A stretch of 64,000 nt of DNA from assembly GCA_022827835.1 (NCBI GenBank), contig JAJEIO010000008.1, positions 1-64,000 on the forward strand. The letters run 5' to 3'. A program made the position numbers and the translations under genes. The notes under the pieces are model-generated. The model was given only the letters and a program-made list of their open reading frames with translations, made no database searches and was not told where the DNA came from. This DNA comes from Candidatus Latescibacterota bacterium. Its GTDB lineage: Bacteria; Latescibacterota; UBA2968; UBA8231. Shown in pieces: positions 15,914 through 24,084 of this stretch (position 1 is the first letter of the stretch; each line of letters opens with the position of its first letter).

Positions 15914-16933
15914 TCATTCCTCTTTTCCAAGAACATCGTCGATAGCCCTTGCAATCGGCCATGCGCCCTCGGAAGTGTTCGAAATAACCGCGTAGTCCAA
16001 CTGCCGCTGACGGTCAACGGCAGACTTGAAGGAGATGCCGGGATCCGCTCCCATGATGTAGTGCTGGAGCGTTCCGTCTGCGCGTCTGCGCATCCACATT
16101 CCGTGTCCGTAGTGGAGACCGGAATCGCCGCTGACATTGGCGAAAGGCGCACTGAAGGTACGCACCAATTCCTCGGAGACGATCTCGCCATTCCAAAACC
16201 CGTCCCAGAGAGCCGCGATGTCTGCCAGCGTCGAGAACAAACCGCCGTCCGAGGCACCGACGATGGGTAGGTTGTAGATGTTCGTCCGCCAACTCTCTCC
16301 GTCTTCGATGTAGCCAAGGGCCGTGCATTCCGGCAGTTGGTTCATGGCGAAGAATCCAGAGCGATCCATTCTTGCTGGCCCGAGGACCTCCTCGGCGACG
16401 GCGTCCTGAAAGCGCTTCCCTGTTACCTCTTCTATCACTACACCTAGCAGGATGTAACCGCTGTTGCAGTACGAGAACCCTTCCCCCGGTGCAAACTTCA
16501 TCTCCCGTTGTGGGAACACCGGCAGATAGTCCTTCGGACCTCTTAGCTCGTACCAAGGGATGCCGACGGTGAAATTGTCGAAATCCTCAATGAGCTCTTC
16601 GTCGTAATAGTCGGGAATCCCGGAGGTATGGGTAAGCAAATGCTGGATGGTGATAGCCGCTGTGTAATCCGGCAACTCCACTGAGACGCAGTCGCGCACT
16701 TGAGTAGTCAATGCCAGCCGACCCGCGTCAATGAGACGACCCACGGTTAATGCCGTTAGCAACTTCGTTCCAGAAGCGATGCCAAAGCGCGTCTCTGCGG
16801 TGTTGGCGATGGAGTTAGCGCGATCGGCAAACCCTGCAACTCTCTCGTATATCGTCTGGCCATGTCGCCGGACACGGACGACACCGGAGAAAGCGCACTC
16901 CTCCACGAGCTTGTCTAGGGAATTCCACTGCAT
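15914..16933 (-). CDS. Serine hydrolase, class-C beta-lactamase fold
   Basis: 339 residues from the ATG at 16933; a longer frame to 17041 would overlap the upstream gene and lacks homology. It shows the S-x-x-K motif (ASGTKLLTAL), Y-x-N (YCNSGY) and an H-Y-G near the C-terminus (LHYGHGMW) standing in for the KTG triad. Members include esterases, D-amino-acid peptidases and penicillin-binding-like enzymes; no substrate is readable. No export signal is visible. It starts 16 bases after the aldo-keto reductase stop, so the two are probably co-transcribed. Confidence 0.8.
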   Translation of the reverse strand: MQWNSLDKLVEECAFSGVVRVRRHGQTIYERVAGFADRANSIANTAETRFGIASGTKLLTALTVGRLIDAGRLALTTQVRDCVSVELPDYTAAITIQHLLTHTSGIPDYYDEELIEDFDNFTVGIPWYELRGPKDYLPVFPQREMKFAPGEGFSYCNSGYILLGVVIEEVTGKRFQDAVAEEVLGPARMDRSGFFAMNQLPECTALGYIEDGESWRTNIYNLPIVGASDGGLFSTLADIAALWDGFWNGEIVSEELVRTFSAPFANVSGDSGLHYGHGMWMRRRADGTLQHYIMGADPGISFKSAVDRQRQLDYAVISNTSEGAWPIARAIDDVLGKEE

Positions 16934-16949
16934 AGGCTTACGAGGCTCG

Positions 16950-17834
16950 CTACTCCGGCTCCTCGCCAACACTCGCCAGCTTGGCCTTTGCCTCCGCGTA
17001 GAAATCTGCAGGCAGTGGACCCACCAAGGCCGCAGCGACATTGGACTTCATGTGTTCGAGGTTCGTCGTCCCGACAATCGTCGTGTGACACGCTGGATGC
17101 GCGAGGGTGAAGCGCAGGATAAACTCGTGCCGACTCATCTCGCCGATGAGTTCGTCGAGCCCGGACCGCTCCCACTTCGACTGGCGCTCCTCATTGGCTC
17201 GGTGCCCCAAGCTAATGCCGCCGCGAATGAGAATGCCGGCTCCGGCATCGGCCGCTTGCTGAATCATCCTCTCGTGCTGGCGCTCAAGCGCGGAGTAGGG
17301 AATCTGAAACACATCAAACGCACCCGACTCCACGAACGCGACCAAGTGCGGCAGCGTCGAAGATACGCCGATGAAACGGGTCTTTCCCGCCTGGCGAATA
17401 TCCTCAAGCACTTCGATCAGCCTTCCCAACTCAACATCTTCCACGGTGGGATTGTGCATCTGCAGCAGATCTACGCAGTCGGTCTTCAGGCGGCGCAGGC
17501 TCTGGTCGATGTTGGTGCGCAAGCGCTCGGCCGTCCACAAGTGGCCCGGCTCCAGCCTGTTGCCCTCCTCGTCGATGTTGCAGCCACACTTGGTAGCAAG
17601 AAAAAACTCGTCGCGGCGATGGCTCAGATACTTGCCGACCCGTCCCTCGCTCGCGCCGTAATCCGGGGCCGTGTCAACTAAGTTGATCCCTGCATCGAGC
17701 GCTGCATTCAATACGCGGCCGGCCTGATCGTCGTACTCCGCCTCATCCGGCAGGCCGCGCTCGGCCGCTCCAAAGCCGAGTTGCGTGACCTCGAGGCCCG
17801 TGCGGCCCAAGGTGCGTTTAGTCAAATTTTTCAT
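16950..17834 (-). CDS. Aldo/keto reductase
   Basis: 294 residues. Begins LGRTGLEVTQLGFG, followed by NLVDTAPDYGASEGRVG (catalytic Asp and Tyr), FLATKCG (Lys) and LLQMHNP (the H-N catalytic position). This is the standard TIM-barrel aldo/keto reductase reducing aldehydes or ketones, or oxidising sugars, with NADPH. The late cofactor segment TIVGTTNLEHMKSNV is intact. It is the first gene of a pair with the serine hydrolase. Confidence 0.88.
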   Translation of the reverse strand: MKNLTKRTLGRTGLEVTQLGFGAAERGLPDEAEYDDQAGRVLNAALDAGINLVDTAPDYGASEGRVGKYLSHRRDEFFLATKCGCNIDEEGNRLEPGHLWTAERLRTNIDQSLRRLKTDCVDLLQMHNPTVEDVELGRLIEVLEDIRQAGKTRFIGVSSTLPHLVAFVESGAFDVFQIPYSALERQHERMIQQAADAGAGILIRGGISLGHRANEERQSKWERSGLDELIGEMSRHEFILRFTLAHPACHTTIVGTTNLEHMKSNVAAALVGPLPADFYAEAKAKLASVGEEPE

Positions 17835-17929
17835 TGTTCCTCCTCAAGTAGGTGTTACTGATCTCTGCTTGGAGACAGGTCAATAATAATCTAAGTTATA
17901 TATCAGAAGGGAGAGAGGGGAGGACCTAC

Positions 17930-18226
17930 TTGTCGCCAAGCCTCATAGAGCGCATAAGAGACAAGATCCGGGCGCGCCAATACGATATGTCCGCTCACGC
18001 TATGGAGGAGATGGCCGAGGATTTACTGGATATTGTCGATGTCGAGACAGCGGTATGGAATGGACAAATTGTCCATACGGAAAGGGACGATCCGAGAGGA
18101 ACGAAGTACATCATAGAAGGCACGGCTGTCGATCAGAAGACGCCAGTCGGTGTTGTCGGGCGTTTTACTGGAAACGACCGCTTCCTGATTATTACGGTCT
18201 ACGAAGTCACCGAACTCGAGGGATAA
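17930..18226 (+). CDS. DUF4258 domain protein (candidate toxin)
   Basis: 98 residues from a TTG at 17930, chosen because GGGGAGGAC sits just upstream; a GTG at 17852 would add 26 unlikely residues. The domain IRDKIRARQYDMSAHAMEEMAED ... VGVVGRFTGNDRFLIITVYEV matches the small DUF4258 fold, related to RelE/MqsR-like toxins. It stands five bases before a YgiT-type zinc-finger gene, the usual partner order. Toxicity is inferred. Confidence 0.75.
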   Translation: MSPSLIERIRDKIRARQYDMSAHAMEEMAEDLLDIVDVETAVWNGQIVHTERDDPRGTKYIIEGTAVDQKTPVGVVGRFTGNDRFLIITVYEVTELEG

Positions 18227-18231
18227 GGGCC

Positions 18232-18468
18232 ATGTACGGATACAATTGCGAATACTGCGACGGAACGGTTAAACCACGTCTTGTCGAGCATGAGGCGTTC
18301 AAGCACAAAGATAGGTTTGTGATTCTGGAAAATGTCGCGATAGGTGTCTGCGATTCGTGCGGCAATCGGTATTATTCCGCCGATATCCTTCACGTAGTGC
18401 ACGAAATAGCCACGGGCAAGAAAGCGGCTAAACGCAATGAAGTAATTCCAGTAGGGCATTTGTTTTGA
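18232..18468 (+). CDS. YgiT-type zinc finger protein (candidate antitoxin)
   Basis: 78 residues. Two CxxC knuckles (CEYC near residue 6, CDSCGN near residue 41) and the following RYYSADILHVVHEI match the YgiT/MqsA N-terminal zinc domain. The helix-turn-helix half of MqsA is absent, as in many short YgiT proteins paired with DUF4258. It probably binds and neutralises the upstream protein. Confidence 0.75.
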   Translation: MYGYNCEYCDGTVKPRLVEHEAFKHKDRFVILENVAIGVCDSCGNRYYSADILHVVHEIATGKKAAKRNEVIPVGHLF

Positions 18469-18552
18469 TCCGCAGTAAGATACCGGCACCCGCACACTTC
18501 ACCCGATCACGGCTTTGAGCAGGCGCAGGGTGTAGTTGGGTGAGCCTGTCAT

Positions 18553-19524
18553 CTACTCCCCTTCGCCGAGCACTTCTATCACACTCTCCACGGCCTCGAC
18601 CCGCGCGTCCTGAACCGAATCCTCGCTATACCAAGCCGTATGGCTCGTCAGCAGGATATTCGCCGCCGTCCGCAGCGGGGAGTCGCCGGGCAGGATCTCC
18701 GGTTCGAAGACGTCCAGGCCGGCACCGCCGAGCCGTCCCTCGTTCAGGGCCGCGGCCAACGCCTCGGGGTCGACTAGGGCACCGCGCGCCGCGTTGACCA
18801 ACAGGGCGGACTTCTTCATCATCGCTAGGGTCTCGGCGTTGATGATCCAGCGCGTCTGGGACGTCAGCGGCAGGTGTAGCGAAACCAGATCCGCCGTTCG
18901 CAGCAGCTCTTCCCGCCCGATCCGCGTGGCCCAGTCGATCCCAGCGGCCTCCACCTCGTCGAAATAGACCACGTCCCGCACCAAGGGCCGCATCAACTCG
19001 CCCAACTTGCGGCCGATGCGACCGAATCCCAGCACTCCCAGCCTCAGCCTGCTCAACCGCCGGATGGGAGCCGGCGTTCTCAGCGACCACTCCCCGCAGA
19101 GCAGCCGCTCCTGCGTCGATCCAAGCTGGCGGTGCAGGGCCAGCAACATGCCCATGGCGTGGACCGCCACTTCCTCGACGCAGTACTGCGGCGTATTGCG
19201 GACGCTCATGCCGCGTTCGGCGGCCGCTTTTAGGTCGACATTATCGAGACCCGTGCCATATCGCTGCAGCAGTTTACAGCTGCCCGGAAGCAGGCCGATG
19301 ATCTCCGCGTCGATGGGGGCGATGCAGAACATCAGCGCGTCGATGCGGGGCACCGAGGCGATCGCCTGCTTCAGTTTGCATCGCTTTTCATCCACTGAAT
19401 CGGTGACCGCGATTCCCGCAGAGAAAAGCGCAATCCCCGCCCGCCCGAGTCGTTCCCTTTCCGGATCGAGGTCTTCGGACACCCAGTCGCACACCAGCAC
19501 GTGTTTTTCCGTTGTATCACTCAT
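18553..19524 (-). CDS. D-isomer-specific 2-hydroxyacid dehydrogenase
   Basis: 323 residues. The NAD-binding loop is LGVLGFGRIGRKLGE; the catalytic Arg lies in NAARGALVD, the Glu in DVFEPE, and the His in LLTSHTAWYSE. The layout is that of CtBP-like and phosphoglycerate-dehydrogenase-like enzymes that interconvert 2-oxo acids and D-2-hydroxy acids. The substrate is unknown. It is upstream of nothing co-directional in an obvious operon. Confidence 0.88.
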   Translation of the reverse strand: MSDTTEKHVLVCDWVSEDLDPERERLGRAGIALFSAGIAVTDSVDEKRCKLKQAIASVPRIDALMFCIAPIDAEIIGLLPGSCKLLQRYGTGLDNVDLKAAAERGMSVRNTPQYCVEEVAVHAMGMLLALHRQLGSTQERLLCGEWSLRTPAPIRRLSRLRLGVLGFGRIGRKLGELMRPLVRDVVYFDEVEAAGIDWATRIGREELLRTADLVSLHLPLTSQTRWIINAETLAMMKKSALLVNAARGALVDPEALAAALNEGRLGGAGLDVFEPEILPGDSPLRTAANILLTSHTAWYSEDSVQDARVEAVESVIEVLGEGE

Positions 19525-19563
19525 CTCCGTTTTTCCACCTTTCTCAGTTGTGGTATTGGCTCC

Positions 19564-20034
19564 TCACTTGGAGGATGGGTGCCTCGCCTCAGGTCTTCCC
19601 ATCAGCAAGCTGCCATCGACGCGAGATACTATCTCGTCATTCCGGTTGAACAGCGAGCACTGCCGCAGGGACAGGCAGCCACAGCCTATGCAGCCAGTCA
19701 GGTTCTCTTTCAACCTCTCCAGCACCTCGATCCGCTCTTCGAGCTGATCCCTCCAACCCCGCGACAGGCTGGCCCAGTCCGCTTTGTTCGGCGTGCGTCC
19801 GTCGGGAAGCGCATCCAGCGCTGAGCGGATTTCCTGCAGAGATACGCCGATCGCCTGGGCGGCCCGAATGACGGCGACGCGACGCAATACGGCCCGTCGA
19901 TACCGTCGCTGGTTGCCGCTGGTCCGCTCGGATGAAATCAGCCCCTGCTCCTCATAGAAGCGCAGCGCAGAGGTCGCAACGCCGCTTCGCGCCGCTACCT
20001 CACCGATGGTCAGAAAGTGTGAAAGTTCGGTCAT
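19564..20034 (-). CDS. soxR: Redox-sensitive transcriptional activator SoxR
   Basis: 156 residues. MerR-type winged helix at the N-terminus (FLTIGEVAARSGVATSALRFYEEQGLI), a dimerisation helix, and the [2Fe-2S] ligands C115, C118, C120 and C126 in the SoxR spacing C-x2-C-x-C-x5-C. Oxidation of the cluster by redox-cycling compounds turns it from silent binder to activator. It is divergent from a Rieske-domain gene, and a perfect SoxR-type palindrome lies between them. In bacteria outside the enterics SoxR usually controls oxidoreductases or efflux rather than SoxS. Confidence 0.92.
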   Translation of the reverse strand: MTELSHFLTIGEVAARSGVATSALRFYEEQGLISSERTSGNQRRYRRAVLRRVAVIRAAQAIGVSLQEIRSALDALPDGRTPNKADWASLSRGWRDQLEERIEVLERLKENLTGCIGCGCLSLRQCSLFNRNDEIVSRVDGSLLMGRPEARHPSSK

Positions 20035-20044
20035 GAGATTCTCC

Positions 20045-20075
20045 TTGACTTCAAGTATACTTGAAGTTGTAGATT
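20045..20075 (+). promoter_or_regulatory. SoxR box inside a 19-bp-spaced promoter
   Basis: ACTTCAAGTATACTTGAAGT at 20048-20067 is a perfect 20-base palindrome, close to the E. coli soxS operator. It lies between TTGACT (20045-20050) and TAGATT (20070-20075), a 19-base spacer. The over-long spacer is the hallmark of promoters that MerR-family activators untwist. It faces the Rieske fusion gene. Confidence 0.85.
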
Positions 20076-20165
20076 CAGTCCAGGGCTTATCGAAGAGCCT
20101 CTATCTCATCGGCTTTCGCGACCGGGAATCACCTGCGAGACGAATGCCAAGCGAAAGGAAAAGTC

Positions 20166-21905
20166 ATGGAAAACTCAGCGCCAAAACTGCTGGACGCAGG
20201 ATCTCTCGATGAGATCAAGCTCAAGGGGAGGACTGTGGTCTCGAACGGCCCTGTGCCGATTGTCGTCTTCTACTCAGAGGGCGACCTACACGCCGTGGAC
20301 AACCGCTGCCCACACATGGGGTTTCCCTTGCATCGTGGAACCGTCGAGGACGGCATTCTGACCTGTCACTGGCATCACGCTCGATTCGACCTCAACAGCG
20401 GTTGCACCTTTGATCTGTTTGCCGACGACGCAACGGTCTATCCGGTCGAAGTCGTGGACGGTCGCGTGTACATCGATGTTTCCACGACCCCTCGCGACCC
20501 GGTCGAGCGCGGACTGCGCCGACTCGAAGAGGGTATGGACCAGAACATCAGGCTGGTGGTCGCCAAAGCCGTGGTTGCGCTCATACGCGCCGGAGCGAAT
20601 CCGAACGACATCGTGCGGGTAAGCGGCCTGTACGGAGTGCGCCGGCGGCGTTCGGGTTGGTCAAACGGCATGACGATCCTCTCGGCGATGGCCAACGTCA
20701 GCGACCACCTCGAAGGCGACGAGCGCATCGCGCCGTTGTACCAAGGGGTCTTACACGTGGCGTCGAACACCAGCGGTCAGCCGCCGCGCATCCCGTTGCG
20801 GCCGCTCGAGAGCAAGGCTATCCCGCACGCTGTGCTGAGACGGTGGTTCCGCTACCTGATCGAAGTGCGCAACGCCGATGGAGCCGAACGCACCTTGCTA
20901 ACGGCCATCGATCACCCTTCAAGCCAGGCCGACTTGGCCGAAATGATGGTGACGGCGGCGACCGACCACTTCTACCTCGACGGCGGCCACGTCATCGACT
21001 TCATCAACAAGTCATTCGAACTGCTCGACCGCATTGGCTGGGAGCACGCGGCAGACGTCCTGCCCTCCCTGATTCGCCAGTTGAGCGGGGCGCAGCGCAG
21101 CGAAGAGCAGAACAGTTGGCGCTCTCCCGTCGATCTCGTGACGCTGCTGAGCGAAACCTTTGACTCGCTGAATCGATTGCTAAAAGAAGGCCGGGGAAGG
21201 GAGTGGAAACGAGACAGTGGATTCGCGGAGGAGCTTCTACGGGACGATCCTCATGCGATCGTAGCGGCACTGAACGAAGTGCTGCGGCAGGGCGCGCGCC
21301 CAGTGCAGCTTGCAGAGGCGGTAGCGCTGGCCGCGGCGCTGCGCATCGTCAGGTTCCACGTGCGCAATGAGTTCTCCGACTGGATCTCAGTGCTGCACAC
21401 CTTTTCGTACGCCAACGCACTACATCAGATGCTGAAGAGAGCCGAGTCGCCCGAGATGCTGCGCGGCGTTTACCACGGGGCGATGCGCGTCTATCTCGAC
21501 CGTTTCCTCAATGTTCCGGCTGCCCGCTTACCTAGTCCCAGCGTGGGAGCGGCGGGCGATGGTCATATGGAGGAATACTTGCTGCTACTCAACCAGCAGC
21601 AGCAAGTCGATGAAGCCGGACGACTCGTCAATAGTTTTCTAGCATCGGGCGGTGAACCGGGAATCCTGTTCCGCACGCTGGCGGAATCCCTAGTGAGAGA
21701 GGACGCCGAGTTCCACAGCTTTCAGATGCTCGAGGCAGCCATCCGCCAGTATGGTGAGCGCACCGACATCGGCGAGCAACGGATTCTGATGGTGGCTGCG
21801 GCCCGTTTTCTGGCGGCCAAGGCACCAACTCAGCGCGAGCTACTCCAAACGCTCCAGATCGCCCAGCGGCTGCACCGAGGGGAGGCTATCTACGAGGAGG
21901 ATTGA
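20166..21905 (+). CDS. Rieske [2Fe-2S] domain fused to a large helical domain
   Basis: 579 residues. Residues ~5-105 form a Rieske ferredoxin: C48-P-H50 and C67-x-x-H70 are the four cluster ligands. The remaining ~470 residues are mostly helical (AEMMVTAATDHFYLDGGHVIDFINKSFELLDRIGWEH, then repeated Leu-rich helices) and I recognise no named family. There is no mononuclear iron D-x2-H site, so it is not a ring-hydroxylating oxygenase alpha subunit. Position and the SoxR promoter suggest expression under redox-cycling stress. Start supported by GAAAGGAAAA. Confidence 0.7.
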   Translation: MENSAPKLLDAGSLDEIKLKGRTVVSNGPVPIVVFYSEGDLHAVDNRCPHMGFPLHRGTVEDGILTCHWHHARFDLNSGCTFDLFADDATVYPVEVVDGRVYIDVSTTPRDPVERGLRRLEEGMDQNIRLVVAKAVVALIRAGANPNDIVRVSGLYGVRRRRSGWSNGMTILSAMANVSDHLEGDERIAPLYQGVLHVASNTSGQPPRIPLRPLESKAIPHAVLRRWFRYLIEVRNADGAERTLLTAIDHPSSQADLAEMMVTAATDHFYLDGGHVIDFINKSFELLDRIGWEHAADVLPSLIRQLSGAQRSEEQNSWRSPVDLVTLLSETFDSLNRLLKEGRGREWKRDSGFAEELLRDDPHAIVAALNEVLRQGARPVQLAEAVALAAALRIVRFHVRNEFSDWISVLHTFSYANALHQMLKRAESPEMLRGVYHGAMRVYLDRFLNVPAARLPSPSVGAAGDGHMEEYLLLLNQQQQVDEAGRLVNSFLASGGEPGILFRTLAESLVREDAEFHSFQMLEAAIRQYGERTDIGEQRILMVAAARFLAAKAPTQRELLQTLQIAQRLHRGEAIYEED

Positions 21906-21945
21906 TTCAACTCGCACAGGCCCAAGTCGATGACGCCGGTGGTCC

Positions 21946-23901
21946 TCAGACTGGATCCCGCTCTCTGACCATCTCGTGCCCCTCAAACAAATCCCGCGCC
22001 ACGGTCCCCTGGGCCTGGCGCGGCGGCTCGGCTCCCAGTATCTGGCAAAAGGTGGGCACAACATCGGCGGCGTGGATGTACCCCAGCTTGTCCACCGGCC
22101 GCTCGTAGCCCCGCTTTACGCCCGGCCCGGCCAGCAACCACGAGCCAAAGCTGGACGAGTCCTCACTTTGGGTCGGCAGAAAACCCCCGTGGTGCGCTCC
22201 GAACACATTGGGCGCTCCAACGCAGCCCCCGCCGACAATGCCGCGCCACTGGCCGTAGTACCCGCTCACGTACCCGTGGTCCCAAGCAAAGACCACATCG
22301 CCGCACTGGTCTCCCCACTGGCCGAGGATGTACGCGTCCCGCCGAGGCAGAGCTATGGCCACTGGATTGCGCCCCACCTCTTGGTCAACCCACGTGCGCA
22401 GGGCCAGCAGCAACTCGGCCTCAATGCGGTCAAATTCCGGCCCCGGCGCGGCGTTGATGAAAATGTCGAAGCCCTTGTCGTCCTTCATATAGGCCCGGGT
22501 GCGCTCCCAGTCGATATCCTCTTCGCGCACCTGATCGCGCACCAGCGTCTCTTCCCCGCCGTTCTTGAGCGCCAAGAAGCCCTGCTCGTGCAAAAACTGC
22601 CGGATATTGGCCACCCGCACATCGGGCGAGCATCCGTGGTCGGACACCACGCCCACGTACGTATGCTCATCTGCGTCCTCCCACAGCCGACCCAAAATGC
22701 GATCCCCCACCTGATAGGCCCGCCGAAAGTAGTCCACGTACTGTTCGGCGCGCTCAGCTTCGTACCCCGGACACACCGGATCCACGTCCCCAAGGTGGAT
22801 GTGGTTGAGATAGTCGTACAGATGCCAATGGCAGATGAAAAAGGAACAACCCCGCTCGCGCAGCATGTAGCGTGCTACCTCGGCAAACCACATCCCCTGG
22901 TACTCGCATTCTTCCAAGGCCGTGTCAAAATCGGCCATTCCCGAGGTATAGGGCAACATGGAGGCGTGTTCCTGATACGGCCCAAAGCGCTCCACCAGTT
23001 CCCCGGCCAACTCGTCGGGCAGCGTGAAGCCGTCGGTATAAGTCACCTGAGTGCGGTACAGCTTGAGGCAGCTGCCGTCCGCTGCTAATTCCATCAGCTT
23101 GAAACGCACCGACGCCGAGCGTCTATTCCCGTCGATAGCAAAGTCCTCCACCGCCCACTCGCTCCATTCCCCCACCTCGGCAACAGCTATGCAACTGTCC
23201 CCGTCCCGGTCCCGACACACCAACACCCGGTCGTAGCCCCTACCCGCGCTGTCCACCGCCAACAGATGGAACGCAGTGACATCCCCGCCCAACCGAGCCA
23301 CCACCTCAATGCGGCTCTCCAACGGCGGAGCATGACTTACGGGCAAATCCTGCCACTCCTGCGCCGGTGTTAGCGACGGAATCGGCTCGACGCTGCGCTG
23401 TTCCTGCCGCACGGCCGTCCCATCGTGGTCCATCTCGATAGCTTCCTCTAGCGCGGCCTCCGTGGTATAGGCCTGGCAGATAGCCACTTCAAAATCCGTA
23501 CTGCGGTGTCCGGGATGGCCAAAACCGTCCACGACAAAGCCCGTCTCTACCGCGGAAGGATGGGCCGCCGGATAATGCACGGCCACGCTCTGCATGCCCG
23601 CCCGTTCCAAGGCGTTCCAGATGCGCTCGGCATTGTTGGCTCGCCCGTCGAAACTGTCGATCCGCTGGCCCGGCGCGACTTCCACCCGCCAGCGCGTCAC
23701 CCCATGCGTACCCGTGTGCGCCCCCGTCGAAAGGGTGGCCCAGTTGGTCGGGGTCCACACCGGGAAAGAGGGTAGGGTCTGATTGACCGTCCCCTCCCGC
23801 AGCAAGCGCTCGAAGTGAGGCAAAGCCCCTTCCTCAGCGAATAGCTTCATCATTGGGACTATAAAGCCGTCCATGCCAAAGGCGTATATTTTGCGCTCCA
23901 T
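21946..23901 (-). CDS. Alkaline phosphatase superfamily hydrolase (type I phosphodiesterase/nucleotide pyrophosphatase-like)
   Basis: 651 residues. The N-terminus reads YAFGMDGFIVPMM, the first metal aspartate. PTNWATLSTGAHTGTHG supplies the catalytic threonine or serine, and VVSDHG with GAHHGGF gives later metal ligands. No signal peptide. Family members cleave phosphodiesters, phosphomonoesters or phosphonates; long uncharacterised versions are common in Planctomycetes-like and related genomes. An insertion at about 170-330 with beta-rich character is specific to this subgroup. Substrate not readable. Confidence 0.8.
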   Translation of the reverse strand: MERKIYAFGMDGFIVPMMKLFAEEGALPHFERLLREGTVNQTLPSFPVWTPTNWATLSTGAHTGTHGVTRWRVEVAPGQRIDSFDGRANNAERIWNALERAGMQSVAVHYPAAHPSAVETGFVVDGFGHPGHRSTDFEVAICQAYTTEAALEEAIEMDHDGTAVRQEQRSVEPIPSLTPAQEWQDLPVSHAPPLESRIEVVARLGGDVTAFHLLAVDSAGRGYDRVLVCRDRDGDSCIAVAEVGEWSEWAVEDFAIDGNRRSASVRFKLMELAADGSCLKLYRTQVTYTDGFTLPDELAGELVERFGPYQEHASMLPYTSGMADFDTALEECEYQGMWFAEVARYMLRERGCSFFICHWHLYDYLNHIHLGDVDPVCPGYEAERAEQYVDYFRRAYQVGDRILGRLWEDADEHTYVGVVSDHGCSPDVRVANIRQFLHEQGFLALKNGGEETLVRDQVREEDIDWERTRAYMKDDKGFDIFINAAPGPEFDRIEAELLLALRTWVDQEVGRNPVAIALPRRDAYILGQWGDQCGDVVFAWDHGYVSGYYGQWRGIVGGGCVGAPNVFGAHHGGFLPTQSEDSSSFGSWLLAGPGVKRGYERPVDKLGYIHAADVVPTFCQILGAEPPRQAQGTVARDLFEGHEMVRERDPV

Positions 23902-24084
23902 ATCTCCTCGTCTAGCAAAAGGTCGTTGGATGTCCAGATAGTTAGCGGCATTTTCCCGCCCACAGCAACCAGACCGCCGCCATCTCTTGTCGCAGGATCA
24001 CCCATTTATTGACGGGTATCCGCAGATTTGGCTACGTTTGCCAATTCGCCGCGCACCCGCTACTTCATCCCTTTAGACCACTCC

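Noticed and set aside
18499..18552. A 17-codon frame directly after the 2-hydroxyacid dehydrogenase stop
   Set aside because: It begins at an ATG next to the stop but is too short to assign and shows no family motif I can name.
21976..23088. Long open frames opposite confident genes (for example 21976-23088 +, 10975-11886 +, 30293-30823 +, 7698-8288 +)
   Set aside because: They mirror real coding sequence in a GC-rich genome, have implausible composition and no recognisable motifs.
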